From: Pachypanchax playfairii
Lineage: Eukaryota > Chordata > Actinopteri > Cyprinodontiformes > Aplocheilidae
Direction: 5' to 3'
DNA length: 64,000 nt
Assembly (NCBI GenBank): GCA_006937955.1
Contig: SSNP01000010.1
Span: forward strand, 3,683,328 to 3,747,327
Below, piece by piece: positions 50,690 to 62,800 of this stretch. Numbering within the stretch: the stretch's first letter is position 1; every line of letters starts with the position of its first letter. Both the position numbers and the translations under genes were made by a program. The notes beneath the pieces were generated by a model. The model was given only the letters and a program-made list of their open reading frames with translations, ran no database searches and was not told the DNA's origin.

Positions 50690-51879
50690 CGCTTCTGTTA
50701 TTTACTTCACCATTAAATTAAACGTTTATGAACATTTCAGCGCTCCACGTCCACGTACATGTATACAGACGGTTAACAACGACAGCGCCACCTGCTGGTG
50801 AGGAGGCACAACTGGTTCATCAGGGGAAACATGTCTGGGGTATCAATCAGACATGTAACATGCTCTTACAGAAAACAGACTGTGATTTCCATATGAGAAA
50901 TTTATGGGATTTTCTGTGACAGTTAAGCCATTTTAAAATTTTTGTGTTTTCTGATTGCTGAACATTTACGGTAAATCATAGATTGCAGTTATTTTATATG
51001 TTAAATCAATATGTCTTAATTTGATTCGTTTAAAAAAAATCTTGCTAAGATTTCACACTTCACAGAGTTTCATATTTCATCAGCTGATGTAAACATATTT
51101 TTTACTTATTCACATTTATTTTAAGAAAAGAGAATCAGCTTTAGTAATTTTGTGCTGATTCTGAAATTATTATTTTTCTTTGAACACATCAACATTTAAA
51201 AGACAAAACGTTGACAGTTCCTGAAATGTTTAATTCCTCACCTCAACTTTTTAAACTTTTTTTTTTAAACAGAAAATTACCAGTATTCATTTAAATGTTA
51301 TCCTTATTCATAACGTTTGGACAGAGTTTCAAAGTGCAGTTTTTAAACGAAGGAACAAATTAGGAAAAATGTGCAGTAAAAACATGATCATTTACTGTTA
51401 TATTCTCTGCTTTTTAAGAAAACAGTAAAAAAATGTTCATGAATCATAAAATAAACTTTAGTACATGTAGCTTTATCAGAAAAGATGAGTTTGGGATTAA
51501 AGAAGGACCAAGATGGAGCAGAGTCAAAATCATCTGAGAGTAAGTCTGACATAACTAAACCATAAAAAAGTTTTGTTGAAGACTTTTTATTTTGACTTGT
51601 TGAATCTCTCAAGATGTATTTTAAGATTGATTAGTGTGTTTACAACGTCAAGGAGAAAACTGCACAGAAGGTGAGCTGCAGGAGTTGACCTGTGCTATTA
51701 ATGAGCATGTTTATACAACATTTCAAGCATAAAAGTAAAAATAAATCTTAAAATACCAATGTGAGTATATATATGTGTGTGTTTGGTTATAATAGAATAT
51801 TGGGAGGGGATTTAACCGACTTTAGCAGAGGCTGTAGGTGAACTGCTACTCTAGGATTTGAGTTACCTGCTGTGTTAAT
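50690..51879. other. wdr73 upstream region, otherwise nothing recognised
   Basis: The wdr73 5' UTR must lie just right of 50689, and the promoter is probably within a few hundred bases. No divergent partner gene was seen. The rest is AT-rich. Confidence 0.45.
50785..50798 (-). promoter_or_regulatory. CTCF-like motif upstream of wdr73, reverse
   Basis: On the minus strand this reads CCAGCAGGTGGCGC, a full match to the CTCF core and identical to 2879-2892. It lies about 100 bases upstream of the wdr73 start codon, so it could also act at that promoter. Confidence 0.45.
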
Positions 51880-52095
51880 GTGGCAGCAGAAATTTGACAA
51901 ACTGATGGAGAAGAAAGCAATTTGCAATGCATCAATTCCAGTTTATGCAAATTGGACCTCCTCAACCCTCCACCCCATTGATAATAGAATAAATCCATCT
52001 CTGTTCAGCATTAGTGCTGGTTAATGATTTGAAGGTGAAGTTGAAATATGACCAATCAGCGCAGCAGCTCCTGTTAGCCTTGTGTTTTCTTCTGG
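51880..52095. promoter_or_regulatory. Candidate conserved enhancer with octamer site
   Basis: Non-repetitive block with a perfect octamer ATGCAAAT (51945-51952), a GATA site (TTGATAAT, about 51980), a C/EBP-like TTTGCAATGC (about 51921) and a CCAAT (GACCAATCAGCG, about 52050) within about 150 bases. Such density suggests a cis-regulatory module; conservation was not tested. Confidence 0.35.
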
Positions 52096-53369
52096 ACAGA
52101 CTGGTGACAGAATCCCACCCACTCCATGCAGCGCTCCATCACTACAGCTGCTGTTTTCCTCCTTCTCTTCAGCAGCTCTGTCATCCTGTTCCTCCTTCTG
52201 TCTGACAGGCGAGAATGTGTCGCATTTGTGTCACTTTCGAAACATAAAATCCAGCTCGAGATCTAAACATGTGCAAAAATGCACTCGGTCAACTCATCAG
52301 ACACATACTAAATATATTAAGCGCTCATGTTTGATTGTTCTTAAATTATTTGATGTGCACATTTTATTTTCCAGCAGAAATCAGAATGAAAAACTAAGTA
52401 AGAGTGACAAATAAAAGTGTTTAACCTAAATTATATTTGTTCTAATTAGAAAAACCCTGTTTCAGTACTGTTAAAGCACATCCTGCATGTTTTAGATGTT
52501 TCACCTGATTCAAATGAACAGGTTGTTAACAGGCTTCTGCAGGACTTGTTGAAATGCAGAGGATTTGACACCCCTTGTGTTAAAGCATAATGACTTAAAA
52601 AACAGAGTCTTAGATCTCATTACAAATTGCTGGATTGGACAGCAAGCACAACCCTTTGTTCTTCATCAATTCCTCATGAGTTCTAATAAAATATACAAAC
52701 GGAGGAAGATCTTTTTGATTTTAGCCAGCAGGAAATAAATGATGTAGATTTAAAAACACACTTCGTTGTGTTGTAGTGTGTTTATGTTACTGCCAAACTG
52801 GATTTACAATCTGAACATACAGTAACTGTGACAGAGACGACTGAGTTCAGGTTTGTGACGGACCAAAACATGTTGATGTGAGACACGTGACTCTGTCATG
52901 AGTAACTCATTAGCTGGATGAAGGGAAGTTGATCCTGCACTAATTACAAACACACACTTAAATGATGATTTCATGTATTAATGAAAAAAGCTCACCAAAG
53001 CCACTGAGAACTTTGTGGGAAAGTATGAAACTAATAACTAGTTGAGCCACTGAACTGGCACAAGTTGTGATAACCGCCAAAGAGTCATTAAAATTGATGT
53101 GAAAGATTTTTGGCTGACTCTGTCTTGAAGAATTTGATATAATTCAACCCAATTGGAGGGTTTTTGAACAAGAATGGCGGCTTGCAGTTCTGCTACTGCG
53201 TCTCAGTATGATTTAATTCTGAACTTTTAAAAGACCAATCAAAACTTTTATTTTAAAAGATGAAATCAAGTCATTCGAAGGTGGACTAGCTGGTACTGTT
53301 CCGATTATGTAAACCACGTGAGTCTGAACATGCAGCAGTAAAACCATAAACTGATGAGTTTATCATTTT
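52096..53369. other. Intergenic, nothing recognised
   Basis: The 110-codon + frame at 52082-52414 is serine-rich without a domain. No exon or RNA gene recognised. Confidence 0.5.
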
Positions 53370-53500
53370 CCTTCAGGATGTTTCTTCTTTTTTGGACATC
53401 AGAACTCGTGGTTTCATCAGTTGTAGCAAGTTACCCGAGTCCTGAAGCAGTAAAGCAGCCCAGACTATCACACTACCACCACTGTGTTTGACTGTTAGTA
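53370..53500. repeat. Probable DNA-transposon-derived repeat
   Basis: CCTGAAGCAGTAAAGCAGCC followed by ATCACACTACCACCAC and TGTTTGACTGTTAGTATGA resembles a widely repeated teleost transposon fragment. Boundaries and family are uncertain. Confidence 0.4.
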
Positions 53501-53924
53501 TGAACTTGAGTTTGGGAGTAAGACCTTGCTTCAATCATAGACTTCACTCATTCTTCATCCCTGCCTCTTTTTTCCTGACTTCCTGTAACCCAAATCCTCC
53601 ATCTTCAATGGAATTAATCAATCCAGTCCTCTGTACATTCTATGAGTTCTGTATCCATCGTTCCATAGACCCAATAAACATGTAAAGAATGTACTTATTG
53701 CTCCATCTGGTGTGGCTTACATCCGCCCTGAGTAGCTTCTTAAAATGAATCTCGAGTAAACAAATCTGAGATGTTGCCTTTGTGTCTCATGCGGCTTTAA
53801 ACTCTGTTTATATGTTGAAGTCAGAGTCTTTGTGACTGTGAAGTTCAGACAACTTTCTATAGCCTTGTTTTCTCTGATGGGATGATAAAGTGTGACAAAG
53901 CAGTTGCTGCACTGAACCGTGCCC

Positions 53925-54115
53925 CACATAAGTATGAGAACATTCAGCCGCCAGCCGGTGAACACACTGATGAATACTAATGCTGGGAAATGGGTCATCT
54001 CCTAATGAAATGATGCACATCTACAGGTGGGATGCAAATGATGAAGCTGTTTGTTTTGCCTTCCTGCTCAGGCATCACTTAGAAATCATGACATAATCAT
54101 TGTGACACAAGAAGG
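53925..54115. promoter_or_regulatory. Candidate conserved enhancer with second octamer site
   Basis: Non-repetitive block with ATGCAAAT at 54032-54039, a CAGGTGGGATG E-box-like site just before it, and an AT-hook type ATCATGACATAATCATTG stretch. Inference only. Confidence 0.3.
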
Positions 54116-55039
54116 AAACTCAGCTTGTTAGAATGTGTTTAGCAGTAAAATCAATTCCTCAAATCTTTCATGAGTTCATTCCTGGTTGTGATGCATTTGT
54201 TTTCTGAAAATCACAGAAGAGGTCTGATAAAATCGATGTGATTTTTTTTTAGCTGTATTTGAAACTTTCCTTTATATAATGTTACGTCACCGACACTGTG
54301 ACTCTGTTTGGTTTTTGTTTGGGCCAATTTTGACCTTGTCAATAAATTTATACAAATGATTTTGAGTTGTAACCTCTAAATTTAAACCATGTGCATGAAC
54401 TGCTCTGACAGAATCAGATTTGAGTGAAAACAAAAGACTGAACCTCCTGATTTCATCTTTCTAAATTTAGCTGATGACAAATTTTGGGACTGAAAAGTAA
54501 AGGTCACGAGGGCCAGACCAGGTGTCTCCGCCTCCTTCTACTGTTGACAAGTGAAGCTGTGAGATCCTGTGATCAGAGAGTGGACACTAGAGACGTGGGG
54601 CTGAAAGTCTCTCCCAATCACCTCCACAGTTTTTCTCTCTTTTTAGCATGAAATGTATTTTTATTGCTGGAGGGGATTTGGAATGCTTTGACTTCAGTGT
54701 CTGGGCTCCATTCCAGGGTTTAATTTTTATCTATGATATAAGATAAAGAGACGAGGTTCAGCACCGAAGTCCACAGTTGGACTTGTGTCTTGTTTGAAGG
54801 CAACTCATCATTTTTATGTAAAAGTTTGAATCAGCATCTGTAACTTCAGCGTCTACCTACGCTTGATGACACGCTCGGCAGCACGTTGTGCTCTTATTGC
54901 TCAACACTGCAACACAGCTTTGCCATCTTGCAGCACATGCATATGAAGATTTAGCAACTGTGACCGCTTGTGTGAAGGGCCTCAAACTTAAAACCAGACT
55001 TATCAGGGTTTAATCTAATTAAGGTGTGATAACAGGTGG
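54116..55039. other. Intergenic, nothing recognised
   Basis: No exon, RNA gene or repeat recognised. Confidence 0.5.
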
Positions 55040-55205
55040 GGTAGCTGTAGCCTAATAAGGAAGGAGGTTGTCCTCTGATTGGGAGGACCCTGGCAAGCCT
55101 GCATCAGTGTATCAGTATTGTTGGGCAATACCCCCAAAAACTGCCCCCCAGGCAGCCTTGCCCTCTGCTCCTATGGGATGGGTTGAATGCAGAGGGCTCA
55201 TTAAA
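55040..55205 (+). repeat. SINE-like interspersed repeat, diverged
   Basis: The order of phrases TTGGGCAATACCCCC, CCAGGCAGCCTTGCCC, GCTCCTATGGGATGGGTTGAA and TGCAGAGGG matches a repeat I remember from many fish genomes with the consensus TTGGGCAAGACACTTAACCC...TGGGATGGGTTAAATGCAGAGG. This copy is degraded. Confidence 0.6.
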
Positions 55206-55644
55206 GTATATTATTAACATTAGATAAAGGATAAACTATCAATAATTTAACATCATGCAGTAACTAACCTGGAGGACAGAAAAATGTAGGTTTGTCAGGT
55301 CACAACATTAAAAAACAGAAGGAGTGCAGCTTTAATGAAATGATGGTAATTAGTAAGAGGAGCTGAGTAATTAATGTTTTGTTTGGGAGCATGACTGTTT
55401 TCTAGATGAGCTAATGTCTTGGTAAATGATCAAATTGGAAAACATCAGGCCAGTGATGACATTTCTAAATGGCTCATTTACAGAATTAAATATTAAAGTC
55501 AGTGTTAGTAAATCCAGCAGTGAAATGAAGCTTATTTTAATTAATTTAGCTGGTTCTGTTCAGTCTCACAGCTAATGTGCTACTCTCTTAGCCCCAGTAG
55601 GGAATCATTTCAGGATGTTGTTTTATAGCAGCAGACTACACAGA

Positions 55645-55885
55645 GTCCAGGGGTTTGAAAGCAGCTCGGGCCGACTGCATGAACTTTGCATGTTGTGTTG
55701 GGTTTTTCCAGCGACTCCAGTTTCCTCCCACAAACCAAAAACATGCATGTTAGTTTACTTGTCCCTCGATGAGAGTGGCTGTCTATATGTGACCCTGTGA
55801 TGGACTGGCGACCTGTCCAGGTGTAGCCCCGCCTCTCTTAATGACAACTGGAGATTGACACCAGCTCTCCCTGCATGCAAATCAC
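55645..55885 (+). repeat. Common teleost interspersed repeat
   Basis: Contains TTTGCATGTTG, CTCCAGTTTCCTCCCACA, CCAAAAACATGCATGTTAG, CTGTGATGGACTGGCGACC, TGTCCAGGTGTAGCCCCGCC and CACCAGCTCTCCC in the canonical order of a very abundant teleost repeat. It is a fairly complete but mutated copy on the + strand. The 61-codon frame inside is not a gene. Confidence 0.75.
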
Positions 55886-56288
55886 CATTTCTTTAATTAA
55901 TGAAAGAATAATGAAGGTCACAACCACCTTTAACTAACAACCAGTTAATTCTAAAAGGAGCTGATGGAAACCAAAAAGAAAACATTCTGGACCTGGTTTC
56001 CTTCAGGAGTTCAGATAAACAGTGATGAGAAATGAAGGAGGAGAAAAAAGAAAAAAAAAACACTGATTGTATTTTATCAAGTTAATGTGAATATCAACAA
56101 AACTTTCTCTTAGATTTTCTACTTTACTGTCACAAGGAACATAAATATGTCAAAAAATTGAAAGTGAAATCATATTCTGTCTGCCTGCTCTCATATTACA
56201 GCAAATACATTTTTTCTGAAATCCCCTGCTAGTTGAAAATCTATCCGTTTAAGGAAGTTTAATGCAAAAAAAAAAAAAATGTACACCT
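55886..56288. other. Intergenic, nothing recognised
   Basis: AT-rich with short poly-A runs. It lies just beyond the probable 3' end of cfap418. Confidence 0.5.
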
Positions 56289-56808
56289 TTTATTTTAACT
56301 ACTGCAGTTTTCCGATGTAATCAAACAAATACAGAATTTAGATTTCAGTTTTAAACAACAGCGTGCATCTTAGAACATTTTCATTCACTGAGTTTCACCC
56401 ACAAACTGACAAACATTATTTCCAATAAAGTTTTAGACGTCCCTCTTTAGCTTCACTAATATTTGGTCACTTCTGGCTTAAAATACTGAAAATAAGGTGG
56501 TCAAATAGAAAGTGATGGTTGGTTTCTATTTATCTTGATTTAGAATGTGATGCAAACAGAAGAGTTTATATGAAATCTGGAGTTTGTAAATATTTTTGGA
56601 GGGTCCTAGTTTCCTGCAGCATTTCTAAAGATGCTTCAGGTTGATCTTCCAACATCCTAAAACAGCTGTAGGAAACTGTGCCCCATCCACAAATGTCTAC
56701 ACACCAGATTTTGTTGGAACCAGGAGATTCATATGAACCCATCGTAGCTCAATGAAAAACATCATGTGACTGCTAAGATTTGTGTTTTGACCCAGTAAGA
56801 AGTCAACA
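56289..56808 (-). other. cfap418: Probable cfap418 3' UTR
   Basis: On the minus strand the first good poly(A) hexamer after the stop is AATAAA at 56294-56289, giving about 0.5 kb of 3' UTR. The end is inferred. Confidence 0.4.
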
Positions 56809-59800
56809 TCAGTCCTGGTGTCTGCCACAGACCCATCTGAGATGAGGCTGGTTCTTCAGGTCTGTCGTCTCTGAAGTGGAGATCCAGCTGCACTGGCAGG
56901 CGTACGCCCGCAAACCTTTCCTCTTCTTCAGCTTGGTTCTAAGCTGCTGATGGTCCGGCATGTTGTTCCTGCCAGTAAACAGACAGAATGTGGAAAACCT
57001 TTAATTACTACAGAGGACGCGACCTTAGAATACTCCAAGTGGCAGACGGCTCTTTATTAGAAATGAGTTTTCTTCCATTTAAAATATAATAAGAGATTTA
57101 ATGATGCATGTGGTGGATTCATCAACATCAGCTGAAAGAAGAAATGTTTCTGTTTCTGAGAAAAAAAAAATTTATGTTCTGAGATTATCTTTTAAATATG
57201 AACAGAACTATTTAATGACGCCAAAAATAAAAACAGCTCATTGAGTTTCAGGATGAAAACTTAAAAAAAAAAAGTTAACAGAGCTACACAACAAACATTC
57301 ATGGCAGAACTCCACCTGTGGTAGTAAAACCATAAGCTAAGTGTGATTAGACTGTGAACCACCTGCACAGCCTGTTAATGCTGTTAAAGTACAATTCAGA
57401 GCCAAACACATGAAGCTAATTCAAAAATCCAGAGAACATTTTCTTACCATGCAAAATGTTTTTCTGTGATTATTAGTTAAAACTCCTGATAGAAACCTGC
57501 AGCTTAAAGTAGCTTCAGTCAAACAGAAGCTGCTTCTTTGTGTCCGAGTTTCAAAGTTAGTATCTGTGATGGAAACGTTCTGTCGGTGTATTCTCACTAA
57601 AACAGTCATGATGCTGCAAATATTATATCCCAGTATGAAAACCTGATATAGGGTTGTGCAAATGTTATGAAAAAACTACAGAATAAATTAAAGGATTTTC
57701 ATTTCCACTGAGGTTTTGAGTGTTTTTTTTAGTGAAACTCAATCTTTAGAAACAAATTTGTTCTTTGCATCTGATGAATTGTTTTAGATAAGGAAAGCTC
57801 AGTGGAGACCACTTCCTCTCTGATTTCCTTTCTAAACTTTATATTTACCAGGAGTGGGGTTTGAACCCACGAGGGCATTCACCCATTGGATCTTAAGTCC
57901 AACGCCTTAACCACTCGGCCATCCTGGTACTGATTGAATTTGTTCCCATCAATCCATGTCCAACATGTTCCTGTTCAGGGTCCTGGAGGGTTCCAGACTC
58001 AGCTGGAGACTTTCTGCAGTGGAGTTCTCCATGTGTGGGTTTTCTCACGGGACTTCAGACCAAGAGTGTTCCTGACTACTGATGTATGAAAAGATCACTT
58101 TATCTCTGGTAAATGAAAATGTTCACTAGTGGAATTAAAATGAAGAGACAAACATTAAGCTCAAGAGTCCTTAATAAACTTTTCTCTTTCAGCTGTTTCG
58201 AGTGTTTTTGTGCTTCTTTCTGCAGGTGTTAAAAGGCGCTCCACTGCATGTCACTTCATATTTTATAGAATAAAAATTGGCATTTGGCAAATATTTTAAT
58301 TGAGGTCATGGTGGACAGATCATCTGAGCTGCACAGCTCTACAGCTGCAGGTTTCTGAATGTAAGGGCAAACTCATCATCCTGAGTGCTCCTGAGTGTTT
58401 CCAAGTGCTCTGAACTTAAAGCCACACAAAAAGTAAATTATACACTTTTGGACTAATGTGTATGTTTTAAGCTGATGTGTGAATGCTGGATCTTCAGGAG
58501 GGCAACTTTAAATGTCTTGTGCTCTCGTTCTGAGCTCAAACAGACTTCTGCAAAAAAAGAAAGAAAAATGGATTCATCAACTTGATCCCTCTTTGTACAC
58601 ACTTTTAATATCCAGCTTCACATTGTTTTCTGGAACAATGACCCTGCAATGCAGCTGAGACTTTCTTTAGGAAATTTTCAGAATCTGACCGTCTCATTTT
58701 AGGCTGTTTTCATTGTTTAGTTGATGTTTTTTCTCTTTATTCTGTAAATTACAGCCCTGTCTCCATCTTATTTAAACTTTATAACAGATGTGCTTTGTTT
58801 AGGCTTTTGAAAGACACTTCACTCTGATTCACTAACTGGGATTTTTGTTAGACAATGATTTGATTGCAATTTGGGCTCTTGTGAGCTGCAATCAAATCCC
58901 AAATTAAAGCTTGTTTTTTTGTTGTCTGAGAACAATAACAGGAAAAAAAACTTAAATGAGGACAGCTTCAGTGTAAGAGCGGGTGTACTAAAACACTAAA
59001 AGTGTTATTGTACTCATTGAGAAGTGCTTTGAGGAGTCAAACTGATTCGAGGACCACTTCTGTGTCAGATCTTTGAGAAAACAGCTAACTGAGCTGGAAC
59101 TAAACAGCTGTGTGGAGGTAGGAAATGTCCAGAGTTTCAACCGAGTATCTTTATCCTGTCNTGAACAACACACAAGTGCAATCAACACATTTACTTTAAA
59201 AGAGACAATAATCCTACTTTATGTACCATCAACTGTCTCAGTTACTGGATGTTTGAAGACAATCAACAACATGTTTTTTGGGGAAAGATTCTGATTGGTC
59301 AGAATGTGGACTCTGAACATTACTGTAAAGATAAATTAGCTGGACCTGAGTTTATGTTTCATTAAGTCGCAGCAAAGTTAGTTGGAGACAGAACTGTTAA
59401 TCAGCACTGATCTCAGCAGGATTGACCCGCAAGTCAGCCAGCAGAAGAAAATCCCATGAAGCCCACGGATCATCACACATGAAGAGATTCTGATTTAGCC
59501 TTTTTATTTCTGTAAGAAAAATATGTTTATTCTCATCCTGATTTTATTATTTACTCTAACTTCTTCTAAGTGTTAAACTAATTGTGCAAGAGAGCTATGA
59601 ACAAGTGATTATTTCCCACAATAGAAGTAGAAAAGTATCCAAAGTTCCGGGACTGAGGACGCCGTGGTGGGAAGTAACTCTGTGATAACGTTGCCTAGTT
59701 ATATTATCTGTTGGAGGACGGACTTCATGAACCTCCTCTTTTATAATACTGGATTTGTAATGTGGGTGTGGGACGCTGTAACTTCACTCATTTCTTGCTA

Positions 59801-62800
59801 CAAGTAAAACGTCTAAACTTTATATTCTGAGTCTGTTGTGCTTCGGCTGTCTGAGGGTTTAACTGTGTTTTAGTGTCTAGGAACAATTTCCATGGAACTG
59901 GATCTAAACTAAAGAGGTAATATGATTCAATTGAATTGGGATAAAACCAGAGAGCTAGAATCAACAGAAATAAACAATGATGTTTGCTGTTGGAAACAGA
60001 TGAAATCAAAACAATGTAGAAAACAAGTTCCTAAATAGTTACATAGATGGTGAAAATGACATTGTGTAAAACTATAAATAATTTATCAAATTTAGACCCA
60101 ATCGATGGAAAGTGATAAAAGTAGTGTAATTCCTATATAATATAGTTTTAAGTGTTCCACTTATATGTTTGAGGAGACGTCCACAAAATAGAGACAGACA
60201 GTTGTTGATGAATCATCACATTATTGTCGACACAGATAAAACCCAGCAGGACAGAGCAAGACAAGGTGGTAGAAAAAATCCATCCCATCTCTTTCTACCA
60301 GAAACTAGTTCTTCTTGTCAGTTTCAGAGTCTCTGCGTCAAATATGGAAACTCATTTTGCGTCTCTACCCACTCTTTAGTAAACAGTAACAAGAAGCATA
60401 TTTCCTTCAATTTATGCCTCCATCAAAGCTGCAGTAAATGAATGAAAAACAGAAGCAAGGTACAGAGTGTTGTGTTCTTTTTGTGTCATTCTTCAGTGAG
60501 GGAAGAAGGATTTAACCGACAGCTGAAACAAAACAAATGATAATAACTTCAAAAGTACAAGATTAAAACGCGTCTCCTGTAAAGCTGAGAAACTAATTGT
60601 TGTATAAGTTCAGGGTCTTTTAGTGGAAATAATATATAAATGAAAAATAAAACATCCTCCCTGAGAGGATGATATAAGATGAATTCAAACTATCGACGAG
60701 CCCACACACCTTCATCCCTCGAGTGTTTGTTTTCTATCATGGTCGGTCAAAACAACTAACAAATGATGCAGTACCACCTTAAATTAATATTTATCTTCAT
60801 GGCTGCAGCAAGTGTGCACAATCAGTATCAGTGTCAGTGGAACACAAGATGTGGGTCATTATGACACCTTTCTGTATGCACATTGTGGTCTCAGGGTGGT
60901 TTTAAGCTCTGAAAGTAATTAAATTACAGAGAGTTAATTTCCCACATTATCATAATTGAAATATATGATGTGGCTGGACAATGAATATTAATGACTGAAT
61001 GAATCAAACTGTGCACACAGAATAAAATGATGACATGCAAGCTGAAAAAAAAAACAATATCTAAAATGTTTGTTTGTAATCAAAACAAATGTGATTCTAA
61101 ACTTTGGTACTGGAACACAAAAAGGTAACTCAAGGTATCGGCTTGAAATAAACAGTTTAGATTCTCCCATGTTAAAATCAAATCAGTTATTACGGTCTGA
61201 AACAACAGCTACTCAGCTTGTTTGTATTCCAGTCACGTTAATGTGTAGATGAAGAATTACTCTCACTGGGAGCATAAAGTAACTGCTCTTATGGTCTGAT
61301 GTGAATGTGGGTGGTTTAATGAGACTCTTTCTTTTTTCTTTTCATGCAAACATGCTCAACACTTAAAAAATATGCCTGTATATCTTTTCTCTTGTTGAAA
61401 ACATGATGAGAAACAGCAGTAATGGCACCACGGTTAAACACTGCCACCTTGTGGCCAAATAAAAACTAAAATTATCAACAACAACAGTCTTACTGCTGCC
61501 CTGCTGCAGGGTTTCTATACAGCAGGCTTCCTGTCAGACACAGCGTCCCACCCAGACGCTTGAAACAACAGGCTGACATCCTTGGCACCAACAAAGATGG
61601 AGAGCAGATGCTTTGCTGAGGCTTTGCAGTCAAGCTGATGTGCACTGAATAAAAACTAAAATCAAAACTGGGTACTGACGGGCGACATAAGGTGTCAGGC
61701 TTTTTAAATTGTTTTTAATAAACAGAAAACAGTGTTTTTTCAAATGAGACTATAAAAGTGGTTCTAAGAGTTTGTCTTTAAAAAAATGGAACAAGCTCTC
61801 TACAGTCACTAGAATCATGGACACACCTGTCCATCTTGATGCTCATTTTACTGCATTTCAGGTTGAAACGAAGATTGTTTCTGTGTTCCTTTCGAGGACA
61901 TTCCTCCCAAAGTGACTGTTGTCTTGCACTTTGGAAGAAATACTCCAGAAACTGTGGTCTTAGGATTCCCATGTCCAGGATGACTGAGAATCTACTCAGA
62001 AGAAAACAGAGGAAAGAAGTTGCAGGTTGGTTTTAGAGGGCAGTAGGATTATAAGAAACGAGAGATCAGGAGTATGAAAGAATCCGTGTCTCAGCCAGCA
62101 TAAATGTTATCGACTGACTCCTGAGACAAACAGCGACAGACTGAGGATTCCTCAAACTAACTGGAAACATTTTTTTAAGTTCTCCGGAAATTCTTCCCAG
62201 ATTCTTCCATTACTCCCAAAATTTGCTCCAACAGGCTGGGAGGTGCATCATATTGTTAATGTGTTTTATCATTAGGTTTTAATAAAATCTGAGCAAATCT
62301 ACAGACTCACCTGAAGAACAGGTAATCACAGGACGCATCCCATTCAGAATCATCAAACATCAGCACCCAGAAGTCACAAGATACACACCTCAGCTGGTCA
62401 CATGATCTGTTAACAGTCAGTTAATCCTGTTAGTTCAGGTATCGCATACATGTATACAGTAACAAATATTTAAGTGTTAATAATTCTTTAGAAATATAAA
62501 TTGTGTAACATTAAATTTAAAAAAGGGAAGAAATGTGTGGATACTGAAGATTTGTGTCCTAATAGATGATGAAATGATTTTTCACACCTCTTGCTTGTGG
62601 CTGTTCCAACACCATTTGTGACTGAGCTCCCGCCAATGAAAACAGGACAGCACCTGGATGTAGAACAGAAAGCACAGATTGTCTCCAAGCTGCAGAAAAA
62701 AGTGTTAAAACATCTTCGTCACGTCAGAAACCAAGAAAGAATATTTGAAAATCTATATTATAGTTCCAACCTTTATTTGTTTGTTAATGCCAACACAAAA

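Larger units (their letters stand above)
56969..62310 (-). other. cfap418: Last intron of cfap418
   Basis: An intron of about 5.3 kb bounded by GGTGAGTCTG (donor, 62310) and TTTACTGGCAG (acceptor, 56969). It holds the tRNA-Leu gene, the nested inverted repeat and a CTGCCACCTTGTGG repeat-like phrase at about 61441. An open stretch at 61778-62040 is seen on both strands but shows no domain; it may be a repeat. Confidence 0.75.

Noticed and set aside
61778..62040. Exon of cfap418 or a transposase in overlapping frames on both strands
   Set aside because: The cfap418 exons on both sides (62311 and 56968) join in phase without it, and no transposase motif could be identified.
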